Below, in pieces: positions 54,054-62,712 of a stretch of 64,000 nt of DNA. The number at the start of each line of letters is the position of its first letter. Positions within the stretch are counted from its first letter, which is position 1. The stretch lies in contig NZ_JACHIJ010000004.1 in the NCBI RefSeq assembly GCF_014203115.1, positions 310,001 to 374,000 on the forward strand. The letters run 5' to 3'. A model generated the notes under the pieces. The model made no database searches. It was given only the letters and a program-made list of their open reading frames with translations, and was not told the DNA's origin. The translations under genes and the position numbers were made by a program. Source of the DNA: Afipia massiliensis. Its GTDB lineage: Bacteria; Pseudomonadota; Alphaproteobacteria; Rhizobiales; Xanthobacteraceae.

Positions 54054-55034
54054 ATGAATTATTCGGTTATCGTTCCCGTATACAAGAATGAGCACTCAAT
54101 TCCGGAACTGATCGAGTCTCTGTCATTAGTTCAAAATGAAATCGCTTCCCGCTTTAACATTCAACTCGAAGCCATCTTCGTGGTGGACGGGAGTCCGGAT
54201 CAAAGCGCGGCTGTGCTTTCGCAAAAACTTCCAGAGGCGCCTTTCGCCTCAAAACTGTTGCTTCACACGCGAAACTTTGGATCGTTCGCTGCTATTCGAA
54301 GCGGCTTGAACGCCGGACAGGGACCTTATTTCGGTATGATAGCCGCGGATCTTCAAGAGCCCCCTTCTCTGCTTGTTGATTTCCTGGAAAAGCTTGTCTC
54401 CAACACTGCAGATATTGTCGTCGGCACGCGACGAAACCGGGACGATCCGCCCGCCACGCGCCTTTTCGCAAGTCTTTTTTGGTGGCTCTACCGCCTCTTG
54501 ATTATTAGAGATATCCCGGAAGGGGGCGTCGATCTCTTTGCCTGTACTGATCAAGTTCGCCGCGAACTCTCCAAATTAGGCGAGGCCCATAGTTCCTTGG
54601 TTGGCTTAGTGTATTGGGTCGGATTTCGGCGTTGCGAAATTACCTACAGCCGCTCTGCTAGAAAGTACGGCCGCAGTGCATGGACGTTTCGAAGAAAACT
54701 CGCATACATGATGGATAGCGTGTTTTCATTCACCGACCTTCCAATCCGGATTTTGACCGCCGCTGGCCTTCTGGGCATCACCTTTGCGTTGTTGATGGGG
54801 GTGATAGTCTTTATCGCTCGGGTGTTCGGGGACATAACGGTCACGGGTTATGCTACCACACTGTTAGTGATAGTTTTTTTCGGAGCATTGAACACGCTGG
54901 GTATCGGGCTCGTCGGACATTACGCATGGCGCACATATGAGAACACGAAACACAGGCCTTTAGGCATTGTTTCGCAGGTATTTTCGTTCAGCGCACACTC
55001 TCGAGCAGACACATCCTTACCGTTGGAAGACTAA
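54054..55034 (+). CDS. GT2 glycosyltransferase, DPM1/ArnC-like with C-terminal membrane helices
   Basis: The 326-residue protein has a GT2 catalytic domain (YSVIVPVYKNEHSIPELIESL; AIFVVDGSPDQS; FGMIAADLQEPPSLL with the DxD-like metal site). It ends with two membrane helices (ILTAAGLLGITFALLMGVIVFIARVF and TTLLVIVFFGALNTLGIGLVGHYAW). Such enzymes add sugars to polyprenyl phosphate for later transfer outside the membrane. It starts 1 bp after the aminotransferase stop. Confidence 0.9.
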   Translation: MNYSVIVPVYKNEHSIPELIESLSLVQNEIASRFNIQLEAIFVVDGSPDQSAAVLSQKLPEAPFASKLLLHTRNFGSFAAIRSGLNAGQGPYFGMIAADLQEPPSLLVDFLEKLVSNTADIVVGTRRNRDDPPATRLFASLFWWLYRLLIIRDIPEGGVDLFACTDQVRRELSKLGEAHSSLVGLVYWVGFRRCEITYSRSARKYGRSAWTFRRKLAYMMDSVFSFTDLPIRILTAAGLLGITFALLMGVIVFIARVFGDITVTGYATTLLVIVFFGALNTLGIGLVGHYAWRTYENTKHRPLGIVSQVFSFSAHSRADTSLPLED

Positions 55035-55038
55035 ATCA

Positions 55039-55980
55039 ATGAGCGAGGTTTTCGTCCACGAGAAAGCAATCTGCGAAAGCAAGAACGTTGGAAGGGGCAC
55101 TCGGATATGGCCCTTCGCTCACGTCCTTCCTGGCGCTCGCCTAGGTTCCGATTGCAATGTCTGCGAGTGTGTTTTCATTGAGAATGACGTTCAAATCGGG
55201 AATCGAGTAACGATCAAGGCAGGCGTTCAACTGTGGGATGGCACCACGGTTGAGGATGATGTCTTTATTGGTCCAAATGCGACTTTTACAAACGATCTTT
55301 ATCCCCGAAGCAAAGTCTATCCAGAAAAGTTTCTACGCACGATTGTAAAAAAGGGCGCGTCTATCGGAGCGAATGCGACGATATTGCCTGGCATCGAGAT
55401 TGGCGCGGGCGCGATGGTAGGAGCTGGCGCTGTCGTAACACGCTCAGTACCACCCAATGCTACTGTTGTCGGCAATCCCGCACGAATTGTTGGGTATGTC
55501 GACGCAGATAAGTCGGGGCACTCGCATGTGACGACGCGGGAAGTCGAGCCTAACGCGCCGAAGGAGAACGACACGGGAGTGAAGGGGGTTCGCATTTTCC
55601 GCATGCCGCGGTTCACCGATATTCGCGGCGAACTATCCGTTGGTGAGTTTGCGAAAGATCTTCCGTTTCAGCCCGCACGATATTTCGTTGTTTATAACGT
55701 TCCGTCGCGGGAAACTCGCGGCGAACACGCTCATCGCGCAAACCATCAATTTATGATCTGCATTGCAGGGTCGTGTACTATATTGGTGGACGACGGCATT
55801 TCCCGGCGCGAATTTATCTTTGATAGTCCCGTCGTGGGCATGCACGTTCCACCCATGATCTGGGGTACACAGTACAACTATTCCTCGGACGCGGTTCTCT
55901 TGGTTTTCGCGTCGTTGCCATATGATGCAAACGACTACATACGAGATTACTCTGAATTCAAGATGTTGGTGCAACGCTGA
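55039..55980 (+). CDS. Fused sugar N-acetyltransferase / 3,4-ketoisomerase (WxcM/FdtD-like)
   Basis: The 313-residue protein has an N-terminal left-handed beta-helix acetyltransferase (about residues 1-160; hexapeptide repeats such as IGNRVTIKAGVQ, IGPNATFTNDLYPR, IGANATILPGIEIGAGAMVGAGAVVT). A C-terminal cupin follows (about 180-313; FTDIRGELSVGEFAKDLPFQPARYFVVYNVP, RGEHAHRANHQFMICIAGSC). This is the domain order of bifunctional WxcM-type enzymes that isomerise dTDP-4-keto-6-deoxyglucose and acetylate the 3-amino sugar made by an FdtB-type transaminase. ATG 55039 follows the glycosyltransferase stop by 4 bp. Confidence 0.9.
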   Translation: MSEVFVHEKAICESKNVGRGTRIWPFAHVLPGARLGSDCNVCECVFIENDVQIGNRVTIKAGVQLWDGTTVEDDVFIGPNATFTNDLYPRSKVYPEKFLRTIVKKGASIGANATILPGIEIGAGAMVGAGAVVTRSVPPNATVVGNPARIVGYVDADKSGHSHVTTREVEPNAPKENDTGVKGVRIFRMPRFTDIRGELSVGEFAKDLPFQPARYFVVYNVPSRETRGEHAHRANHQFMICIAGSCTILVDDGISRREFIFDSPVVGMHVPPMIWGTQYNYSSDAVLLVFASLPYDANDYIRDYSEFKMLVQR

Positions 55981-56002
55981 AATTCGTGCAACAGAAACCT
56001 CC

Positions 56003-58315
56003 TCAATCGGTCTTCCTCGACAGACGAAGTTTATACACAAACAGCCCTAGCTTTCTTTGATCGTCATTAATGCCGAACTGAGAAGGGTTTGTTGCATTCG
56101 GAATTTTCAGCTTAAGGGTTAGAAACCCGTTTTGATCAACAGCGTCCCCGGCGATAGACAACTCGCGCGTTTCTCCCGCAGCAAAACTCCACTCATCAAC
56201 TCGCCCAAGCCTATCCGTTACTTCAACCGTCTGCGCTGGCAATCCATCGCCGACAAGTCCCTTTGCCGATATATGGAGCGTAAATCCACTTGAAGGCAGT
56301 TCGCTTGGGTGAAAAATCAATGTGGCTTCGTTCGCAGTGCTCCATCGGCCGCCATGCTCATTGTTGCCACTCCAGCCTTCACCAAAAATGCCGTCGTCAT
56401 TTGAGAGCTGTGAGAAATCGACGTTCGATCCAACACGATAAGTCGGCACCAAGCTCTTGGCCGCAGATGCGTCCAAGCCATGCTTCCCAGCCACCACACT
56501 GCAAAGATAGAATCCATCGATCGGTCTGCAATAGTGTTTCATTTCCCGATTATGATGGAGCAATGAGGCAATGAGGTTGTTTCCTATTACGTATGCCGTG
56601 CCAACCTCCAGTTGACCCGCTGCTATTTGAGATCGTTGAACTGAGCATGCTTCGCCTCTTCTGCCATTCTGCAAGCTCATACCCTGTGAAGAAGCTAGTT
56701 TAGCAAGCACTAACTGCATGCCGTGAGCCTCGGGACTTTCGCGGCGATCGCACGAAAACGACGGAACGACTGAAAGATGATGATGAGTCCGACCTAACGA
56801 TATCCAGTCTTCAGAGGATAGTTCCAAGGGCGCGGTTATCTCAGCTCGCGATGTGATCGGATCGAACTTCAAGCCACACGTAAATGAGCGTTCGTCTATC
56901 TGATCAGGCTTTAAATATTGCCAATCGGAGGCCAAATACGGTCTTGCCATTCTCCAGGTATCAAGCCGAGTGTCTGGCTCGACCCTCATCACCCAGTTTG
57001 TCGAAAGCCCAAGCTTGTTTCTAAAGTAAGACGTCGACACCGCGTGAAACGGGCCTATCTCGTCAGATACGCCCGAAACCAAAACACTGTCGCACGTTGC
57101 AAGACCAAGATCTGCTGCACGTTGGGTCTCTTGAATCTCCTTTAGCGATCGCTCGCGCAACATCTTCAGCCAAGCTAGCCCCGCTTCGCGATCTACGCGG
57201 TCAGTCTTGTAAAAAACATAGCCAACAATCAGGGCTATCATTAGTGCCGAAGGGAGCGCGACCCTGACGGTCACCTTTTTCAAAATCAAATAGGCGAAGG
57301 GTATAATTCCAAACGAGAGCAACGGAAGAAAATTCATTGCGTAAAAATCAAAGCGCCTTGGCAAAATTAGATATGGCGCGAGCAGAGCAAAATAGGCTCC
57401 GCTAACGAACAGCGTCCCATAAAGGAGTGGCGTGAAGACGCGGATTCGGATGAACTGAACCAATGCAATAATGCCAGCAGCGGTCCAAAACAAAGAAAGG
57501 ATAAGAGTCGAGCGCGAACACGCAAAGTAAAACCCTAAATTGGCGATAATGTTTCTGACCGGATGAGACAAATCGTATGCTTGGCTCTTTCCGGTCAGAA
57601 ATGCAGAGCCATAGACCACATCGTGAGAAAGGCTTGCCCCGTATGCTATCAGTACCACCAGAAGCGGAATGATACATTTAGCGACAGCAGCCGATGTATT
57701 TCTCTCAAATGAAATAACGACGCCATTTAACAGAATGCCCCACAAAAGAAAAAGACTCATGTCCTCCTTTGAAAACGCGGAACCGGCGCAGAGAAAAACG
57801 AATAGTACTAAGAGCAGCGGGCGATGACGGGAGCGCAGGTAAACGTGAAGCGTGAGCATCGCGGCGAAGCCGAGCAACGCGGATAACCCATTCGTTATCA
57901 ATCCCAAATACTGAATCATTTGGGCTGCACTGGACTGTGCGAACCAAATTGCTGAACCAGCAAAACCGAAAGCAAAATTGAAACGACCGCTGAGCTTTAT
58001 GTCGAAACTAATCTGGACGAGCAGAGCAACGAGTGTCAGATACGATAGGCAAATTGCAAAAAACGAGAGATAGTAAGTTATTGAGCCAAGTGGCGCCAAA
58101 AATATTATTGAATTTGATGAGAAGAGGCGCACTGCACGAAATGTATACGTCGATGATTCAGCCAACCCGGAAAAATCGTCGTGATGCCAAGGGGAAAATA
58201 TGGAATTGATGGAAAAATATTGACTTTGGACGATCGCCCACCCTGCAATGATACCGAGAGCAATTGCTACAAAATCTTCCAGCCGGAAGCTGTTCGTCTT
58301 AAACTCATTTGACAT
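56003..58315 (-). CDS. Large GT-C-type membrane protein, probable polyprenol-sugar glycosyltransferase
   Basis: The 770-residue protein has about ten membrane helices in the first 370 residues and a long soluble C-terminal part rich in beta structure. The first loop after helix 1 carries an Asp pair (SPWHHDDFSG), the usual metal site of GT-C enzymes that use lipid-linked sugars. It is convergent with the sugar-modifying genes and has the same AT-rich composition, so it probably transfers the modified sugar on the periplasmic side. I do not recognise a closer family. Confidence 0.65.
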   Translation of the reverse strand: MSNEFKTNSFRLEDFVAIALGIIAGWAIVQSQYFSINSIFSPWHHDDFSGLAESSTYTFRAVRLFSSNSIIFLAPLGSITYYLSFFAICLSYLTLVALLVQISFDIKLSGRFNFAFGFAGSAIWFAQSSAAQMIQYLGLITNGLSALLGFAAMLTLHVYLRSRHRPLLLVLFVFLCAGSAFSKEDMSLFLLWGILLNGVVISFERNTSAAVAKCIIPLLVVLIAYGASLSHDVVYGSAFLTGKSQAYDLSHPVRNIIANLGFYFACSRSTLILSLFWTAAGIIALVQFIRIRVFTPLLYGTLFVSGAYFALLAPYLILPRRFDFYAMNFLPLLSFGIIPFAYLILKKVTVRVALPSALMIALIVGYVFYKTDRVDREAGLAWLKMLRERSLKEIQETQRAADLGLATCDSVLVSGVSDEIGPFHAVSTSYFRNKLGLSTNWVMRVEPDTRLDTWRMARPYLASDWQYLKPDQIDERSFTCGLKFDPITSRAEITAPLELSSEDWISLGRTHHHLSVVPSFSCDRRESPEAHGMQLVLAKLASSQGMSLQNGRRGEACSVQRSQIAAGQLEVGTAYVIGNNLIASLLHHNREMKHYCRPIDGFYLCSVVAGKHGLDASAAKSLVPTYRVGSNVDFSQLSNDDGIFGEGWSGNNEHGGRWSTANEATLIFHPSELPSSGFTLHISAKGLVGDGLPAQTVEVTDRLGRVDEWSFAAGETRELSIAGDAVDQNGFLTLKLKIPNATNPSQFGINDDQRKLGLFVYKLRLSRKTD

Positions 58316-58448
58316 TGATTTTTAAACCATAAATGTTCGAGCGTTCTCCTATTTATAGACCACGTCGCACCACCACATAAAAGAGCTTACTGGGATTCTG
58401 GATTCGTCGTTGCCGAATCGAAGCAACAACCTGCATAGGGAAATTTTC

Positions 58449-58578
58449 TTAGGAAACCGCCGCTCTATCCGGCTGAGGTACGGGATCGGTCGCATCCCTC
58501 GCGGAGATAGCCGCAAGAGCATCTAAAACTTTCGCGATTCCATACCAGAGCCCGCGCCCCACCACCACCCTGCCTTGT
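58449..58578. repeat. 130-bp direct repeat, right copy (truncated tRNA-Arg half)
   Basis: This copy has the 5' half of tRNA-Arg with two changes (GAGCT to GAGGT, GGACC to GGATC on the plus strand) and a third in the flank. It is not a working tRNA because the 3' half is absent. Together with 58316-58448, which shows nothing recognisable, it fills the gap between the GT-C gene and the YidB gene. Confidence 0.96.
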
Positions 58579-58636
58579 AACCGTCATGTCGAAACACTAG
58601 TCTTCCCGCAGGGTGGGCGTTCGACAGGAGATAACG

Positions 58637-59236
58637 ATGGGTTTGCTCGATATTCTCAACGGCATGCAGAACGGACCTCGCGGACCAAGCGCACCGGGCG
58701 AAAGCAGCGGCGGGATGTCGCCAATGACCATGGCGATTCTTGCTCTTCTTGCCTACAAGGCAGTCAAACACATTGGCGGGAGCCAGTCCGGGGCGAACCC
58801 GGCGGGCAACGTGCCGGCGCCATCCACACCGACGCCGCTACCCGGAACGACAACGGCCAGCACCGGCGGACTTGGCGGCGGGCTCGGCGACCTGATGAAG
58901 GGTCCGCTCGGCGGCGCTCTCGGCGGATTGCTGGCAGGCGGCGCAGCGGGCAGCGTTCTGAGCGGCGGGCTGAACGATCTGCTGAAACAGTTTCAGGAAA
59001 AGGGCCAGACCGAGACCGCGAATTCGTGGGTCAGCCCCGGTCCCAACAAGCAGATCTCGCCCAACGACCTCGCCTCCGCGCTTGGTGCGGACCAGATCAG
59101 CACGCTGACATCGCAAACCGGGCTATCGCGCGACGAACTGCTTGCGGGTCTCGCGAGACAGCTGCCCGACGTCATCAATCAGCTGACGCCCGATGGCCGG
59201 CTGCCGACCGAGCGCGAAGCTTCGCGCTGGATTTGA
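58637..59236 (+). CDS. YidB/DUF937-family protein
   Basis: The 199-residue product starts MGLLDILNGMQNG. A Gly/Pro/Ala-rich middle part with a glycine-zipper (GGLGGGLGDLMKGPLGGALGG) follows, and then a helical C-terminal domain (NKQISPNDLASALGADQISTLTSQTGLSRDELLAGLARQLPDVINQLTPDGRLPTE pattern) conserved in YidB. Function is unknown. AGGAG precedes ATG 58637. Confidence 0.85.
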   Translation: MGLLDILNGMQNGPRGPSAPGESSGGMSPMTMAILALLAYKAVKHIGGSQSGANPAGNVPAPSTPTPLPGTTTASTGGLGGGLGDLMKGPLGGALGGLLAGGAAGSVLSGGLNDLLKQFQEKGQTETANSWVSPGPNKQISPNDLASALGADQISTLTSQTGLSRDELLAGLARQLPDVINQLTPDGRLPTEREASRWI

Positions 59237-59248
59237 TTGGCGTCACGA

Positions 59249-59279
59249 CAGCGTGGAGTGAATGTTTCGCTCCACGCTG
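59249..59279. other. Hairpin between the YidB and GlsB/YeaQ genes
   Basis: CAGCGTGGAGTGAA (59249-59262) pairs with TTCGCTCCACGCTG (59266-59279) with a single G-T pair and a 3-nt loop. No T-tract follows, so termination is uncertain. Confidence 0.65.
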
Positions 59280-59323
59280 ACCGGCAAGCGTCTCTTTGAA
59301 TTCAAGCACGAAGGATACCAGCA

Positions 59324-59596
59324 ATGCTCTACGTTCTCTTTGTCGGATTGGTCGCAGGTTTCATTGCACGGCTTTTATCGCCCGGTCCGAACAATCCGAC
59401 AGGCTTCATCCTGACGATGGTGCTCGGCATCGCCGGCGCGTTCCTGGCAACCTTCATCGGTCAGGCTATCGGCTTCTACAGCCCCAGCCAGGGCGCGGGT
59501 TTCATCACCGCCACCATCGGCGCGCTGATCGTGCTGTTTATCTGGAACAGACTGGTTGCACGCGGGGTCGTGTCCGACCCCGGCAACAAGGTCTGA
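59324..59596 (+). CDS. GlsB/YeaQ/YmgE-family stress-response membrane protein
   Basis: The 90-residue protein has three hydrophobic, glycine-rich helices (LYVLFVGLVAGFIARLL, GFILTMVLGIAGAFLATFIGQAIGF, GFITATIGALIVLFIWNRL), which is the family pattern often called transglycosylase-associated. Members are induced by stress; their biochemical role is unknown. It follows the YidB gene on the same strand after a hairpin. Confidence 0.9.
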   Translation: MLYVLFVGLVAGFIARLLSPGPNNPTGFILTMVLGIAGAFLATFIGQAIGFYSPSQGAGFITATIGALIVLFIWNRLVARGVVSDPGNKV

Positions 59597-59633
59597 GCAG
59601 CAGGATTATTCGTCCTGCACTCATGACGCCGGA

Positions 59634-60437
59634 TCAGGTCCGCCTTGGAAGAACGGCTGGTCCGAGGTGCGCGCCCGCATCGATCCGCATGATTTCTCCG
59701 GTGATGCTGCGCGACGCGGGGCTCGCAAGAAAACAAACGAGTTCGGCGACATCGTGTGCCGTTGTCGCCATCTGGAGCGGTGACTGATCCGTCACCATCT
59801 GGCGAATCTTCCCGGCGAGTTCGGGGCCGCGGCCCTTGGTGAACCACGGCGTATCGATATAACCGGGACAAACTGCATTGACGCGGATCAGCGGCGCGAG
59901 CGCGCGCGACAATGAAAGGGTGATGCTGTTCAGCGCGCCCTTGCTTGCGACATAGGCAACGGATGATCCGATGCCGGCGATCCCGGCAATCGACGAGACG
60001 TTGACGACCGACGAACTGCGGCCGGAATGCTTCGCACCGGCCTCCAGCAGCGCGCGCGCCGCGCGAACCATCTGAAATGGCCCGATGGTGTTGACACCAT
60101 AGATGCGCTGGAAGTCTTCCGCCGACAGGCCTTCGAGATCGCCATGATCCACATGCTTTGTCGTGCCGGCATTGTTGATCAGGCCGTCAAGCCGCCCCCA
60201 TGGGGCCGCCGCGGCCACGATCTTCCTGCAATCCTCATCGCGCGACACGTCGCCTTGCACCACTACAACCTCTGCGCCCGCGCTTCGGCATTCGTCCGCG
60301 GTCTGTTCGGCTTCCTTCTGGCTCGACGAATAGTTGATGACGACGCGTGCGCCCTGTTTCGCCAGCAATGCGGCGGAGGCCGCACCGAGACCCGATGCGG
60401 AGCCTGTTACAATTACCGTCAATCCATCCTTGGCCAT
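59634..60437 (-). CDS. SDR-family NAD(P)-dependent oxidoreductase
   Basis: The 267-residue enzyme has the cofactor motif TGSASGLGAASAAL near residue 12, NNAGTT near 92, the catalytic serine in VVNVSSIAGIAG and the YxxxK motif in YVASKGAL. PGYIDTPW matches the classical SDR C-terminal part. The basic residue pattern (SSSQKEAE) fits NADP(H). Its substrate is not evident; an acyl-CoA synthetase gene lies upstream on the same strand. Confidence 0.9.
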   Translation of the reverse strand: MAKDGLTVIVTGSASGLGAASAALLAKQGARVVINYSSSQKEAEQTADECRSAGAEVVVVQGDVSRDEDCRKIVAAAAPWGRLDGLINNAGTTKHVDHGDLEGLSAEDFQRIYGVNTIGPFQMVRAARALLEAGAKHSGRSSSVVNVSSIAGIAGIGSSVAYVASKGALNSITLSLSRALAPLIRVNAVCPGYIDTPWFTKGRGPELAGKIRQMVTDQSPLQMATTAHDVAELVCFLASPASRSITGEIMRIDAGAHLGPAVLPRRT

Positions 60438-60573
60438 CTCATGTCCTTCTTGCGAGGCTGTCGTTGCGCGCGCAATCTAGCGGCCAAATTCCGGCCGTGA
60501 CAGCGATTTTCCGGCCGCTTCGGCATGCGAATGGCAGATGCGCAACGGCCGCGCCAATGTTCGTCCGCCGAAA

Positions 60574-62712
60574 TCAGCCTGGAGTTGCGGCCTTTCCGGC
60601 AATCAACGCATCGACGATAGTGATGCCGGCACCTTCCTCGTGCACGCGGACCGGATTGATCTCGATCTCCGACACACGATCCTTCAACGCAACGGCCAAT
60701 TCGGACATCTGCGCGATCAGCCTTGCGAGCGCGACCGTGTCGGCTTTCGCGGCCCCGCGGAATCCGTGGAGCAGCGCCACTGATCTGAGCTCACCGATCA
60801 TCGCGGCGGCTTCCGACTGATCGACCGGCGCCGGCCGATAGACCACGTCCCTGAATAGCTCGGTCGCGATACCTCCAAGCCCGGCCATCACGATGGGGCC
60901 GAACGTCGCGTCATTGACCGTGCCGACGATCATTTCGACGCCCTGCCGCGCCATCGGCCCCACCAGCACGCCCTGAATACTGGCCTCCGGCTTGAACCGC
61001 GATGCGTTCGCAATCAAATCGCTGAAGGTCGCAGCCGCGTCATCGGCATCGCGGACGTTGACCCGCACGCCGCCGGCTTCGCTCTTGTGCGGGATATCAC
61101 GCGACTGGATTTTCATCACCACCGGGAAATCCATGCCGGAAAGTGCTGCCGCCAGTTCGGCCTGATCCCGCACCAGACTTTCCTGCGGCACGGCAATTCC
61201 AGCCTCGCGCAGCAGCGCCTTGCTCTCATGCTCCGAGAGGCGCTCCGGTACGGTGCCTCCGGGAATCGCCAGACGCGGTGAAGCAGCCTCCGCGCAGGGC
61301 GAGAGTGTAAACCTGCTCCGGCTCACAAGGCGGCTGACCGCCCGGCCGAGCGCGGCGATGCCGGAAAACGCCACGATACCGGAGGCAGCCAGTTCCGTGC
61401 GCGCGAACTGCGACGGCAAGGTGTAGGTGAAAAACAGGATCGGCTTTCGCTGGGCGTCAATCAGCGGCTTGATCTCGTCGCGCTTGACCGGGATGCGCGT
61501 TTCGCTCGCCAGCGACACCACGACGACAATCGCGTCGACGTCATCGGATTGCTCAAGCAGTTCGACAACCTTCTGCAGGCCGCCGCTGTGAACCGCCTGC
61601 GCCGTGATGTCGACGGGATTGCGCGGCGATCCATAGGACGGGATCAGCGCGCGCACCTGCGTCTGCAGCGTTTGCGAAAGCTCCGGAATCTGCAGGCCTT
61701 CCGCCGCAAGCGTGTCCGCCACCCACGCGCCCGCGCCGCCCGATACGGTGACGATGGCAACACGGTCGCCGCGTGGCAGCGGCGCTGTGGCGAATGCGGC
61801 GGCGATCGCAACCGCCTCATCGAGATCGTTGGAAACGATGAAACCGTATTTGGCGAACACGGCATCGTATGCCGCCGTCCAGCCTGCCATGCTGGCGGTG
61901 TGGGACGCGGCGGCGCGCTCGCCTGCGCCCGAGCGCCCGACCTTGGTAACGATCACCGGCTTGCCGGCCTCGGCAGCGCGGCGTGCGGCCGAGACAAACA
62001 TCCCGGGATCGCGGATGCCCTCGATGAACATCAGGATCACGTCGGTGTTCGCGTCCTGCGCCATGTAGTCGAGAAATTCACCGGCGGCGAGATCGGACTC
62101 GTTCCCGGTGCTGATGACATTGCTGACGGCAACGCCCATCGCCTTGGCGCGGTTGTAGATCGCAAAGCCGATGCCACCGCTTTGGGCGATGATACCGACG
62201 CGGCGCGGTGTCGCCAGCAGCCGCGGCGCATCCGGATTGACATCGACCGTCGGGCTGAAAGTGGCGGCGATGCGCTGCGGCTCGTTGTAGAAGCCTTCGG
62301 CGTTCGGCCCCGAGATGCGCATGCCGGTGCGCTTCGCAAGCAGCGCGATCTCGGCCTGCATGCCGGCGCTCTCACCGCCCTCCTCCGCGAAGCCTGAGGA
62401 AATCACAATCGCGTTCTTCGCCCCCGCTGCCGCGCATTCCTGCAGGGCACCGAGAACCGCACGCGCCGGAATGATCACGATGGCGAGATCGACCGGCGCT
62501 CCAATCGCCGTGATCGACGGATAACACCGAAGATCGCCGACGCTGTCATAGGAGGGGTTGACGGGATAGATCTCTCCGGCAAATCCATTCCTGCGCAGAA
62601 ACGTCAGCAACATGCCGGGGATTTTCTTGTCGTCCCGCGACGCGCCGATGATGGCGATGCTTTTCGGTGAAAAGAATGTGTCCAGCGGGTGTTGGGGCAC
62701 GTCTTGGCTCAC
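60574..62712 (-). CDS. ADP-forming acyl-CoA synthetase (acetate-CoA ligase family)
   Basis: The 712-residue protein fuses the CoA-binding domain (LDTFFSPKSIAIIGASRDDKKIPGMLL), two succinyl-CoA-ligase-like domains (ISGPNAEGFYN, VTVSGGAGAWVADTLA) and an ATP-grasp domain (LSEHESKALLREAGIAVPQESLV, VVMKIQSRDIPHKSEAGGV) in the order of ADP-forming acetyl-CoA synthetases. It could make or use acyl-CoA with ADP/ATP and phosphate. I chose GTG 62712, which overlaps the stop of the upstream VOC gene by 4 bp; the longer frame is shadow. Confidence 0.88.
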   Translation of the reverse strand: MSQDVPQHPLDTFFSPKSIAIIGASRDDKKIPGMLLTFLRRNGFAGEIYPVNPSYDSVGDLRCYPSITAIGAPVDLAIVIIPARAVLGALQECAAAGAKNAIVISSGFAEEGGESAGMQAEIALLAKRTGMRISGPNAEGFYNEPQRIAATFSPTVDVNPDAPRLLATPRRVGIIAQSGGIGFAIYNRAKAMGVAVSNVISTGNESDLAAGEFLDYMAQDANTDVILMFIEGIRDPGMFVSAARRAAEAGKPVIVTKVGRSGAGERAAASHTASMAGWTAAYDAVFAKYGFIVSNDLDEAVAIAAAFATAPLPRGDRVAIVTVSGGAGAWVADTLAAEGLQIPELSQTLQTQVRALIPSYGSPRNPVDITAQAVHSGGLQKVVELLEQSDDVDAIVVVVSLASETRIPVKRDEIKPLIDAQRKPILFFTYTLPSQFARTELAASGIVAFSGIAALGRAVSRLVSRSRFTLSPCAEAASPRLAIPGGTVPERLSEHESKALLREAGIAVPQESLVRDQAELAAALSGMDFPVVMKIQSRDIPHKSEAGGVRVNVRDADDAAATFSDLIANASRFKPEASIQGVLVGPMARQGVEMIVGTVNDATFGPIVMAGLGGIATELFRDVVYRPAPVDQSEAAAMIGELRSVALLHGFRGAAKADTVALARLIAQMSELAVALKDRVSEIEINPVRVHEEGAGITIVDALIAGKAATPG

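Larger units (their letters stand above)
52350..58578. mobile_element. Low-GC polysaccharide-gene insertion flanked by tRNA-Arg direct repeats
   Basis: Two 130-bp direct repeats bracket genes for a ribbon-helix-helix protein, a sugar aminotransferase (broken), a glycosyltransferase, a sugar acetyltransferase/isomerase and a GT-C membrane protein. Base composition is visibly more AT-rich than on either side, and codon use differs. No integrase or transposase remains, so the way in is unknown; the repeats may be att-like sites or the product of duplication. Outside the repeats, an Hsp70 gene and a YidB gene would be neighbours in the empty site. Confidence 0.75.

Noticed and set aside
58449-58490. 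A second tRNA-Arg gene
   Set aside because: Only the 5' half and part of the anticodon loop are present, with two changes; the T arm and 3' acceptor strand are missing.
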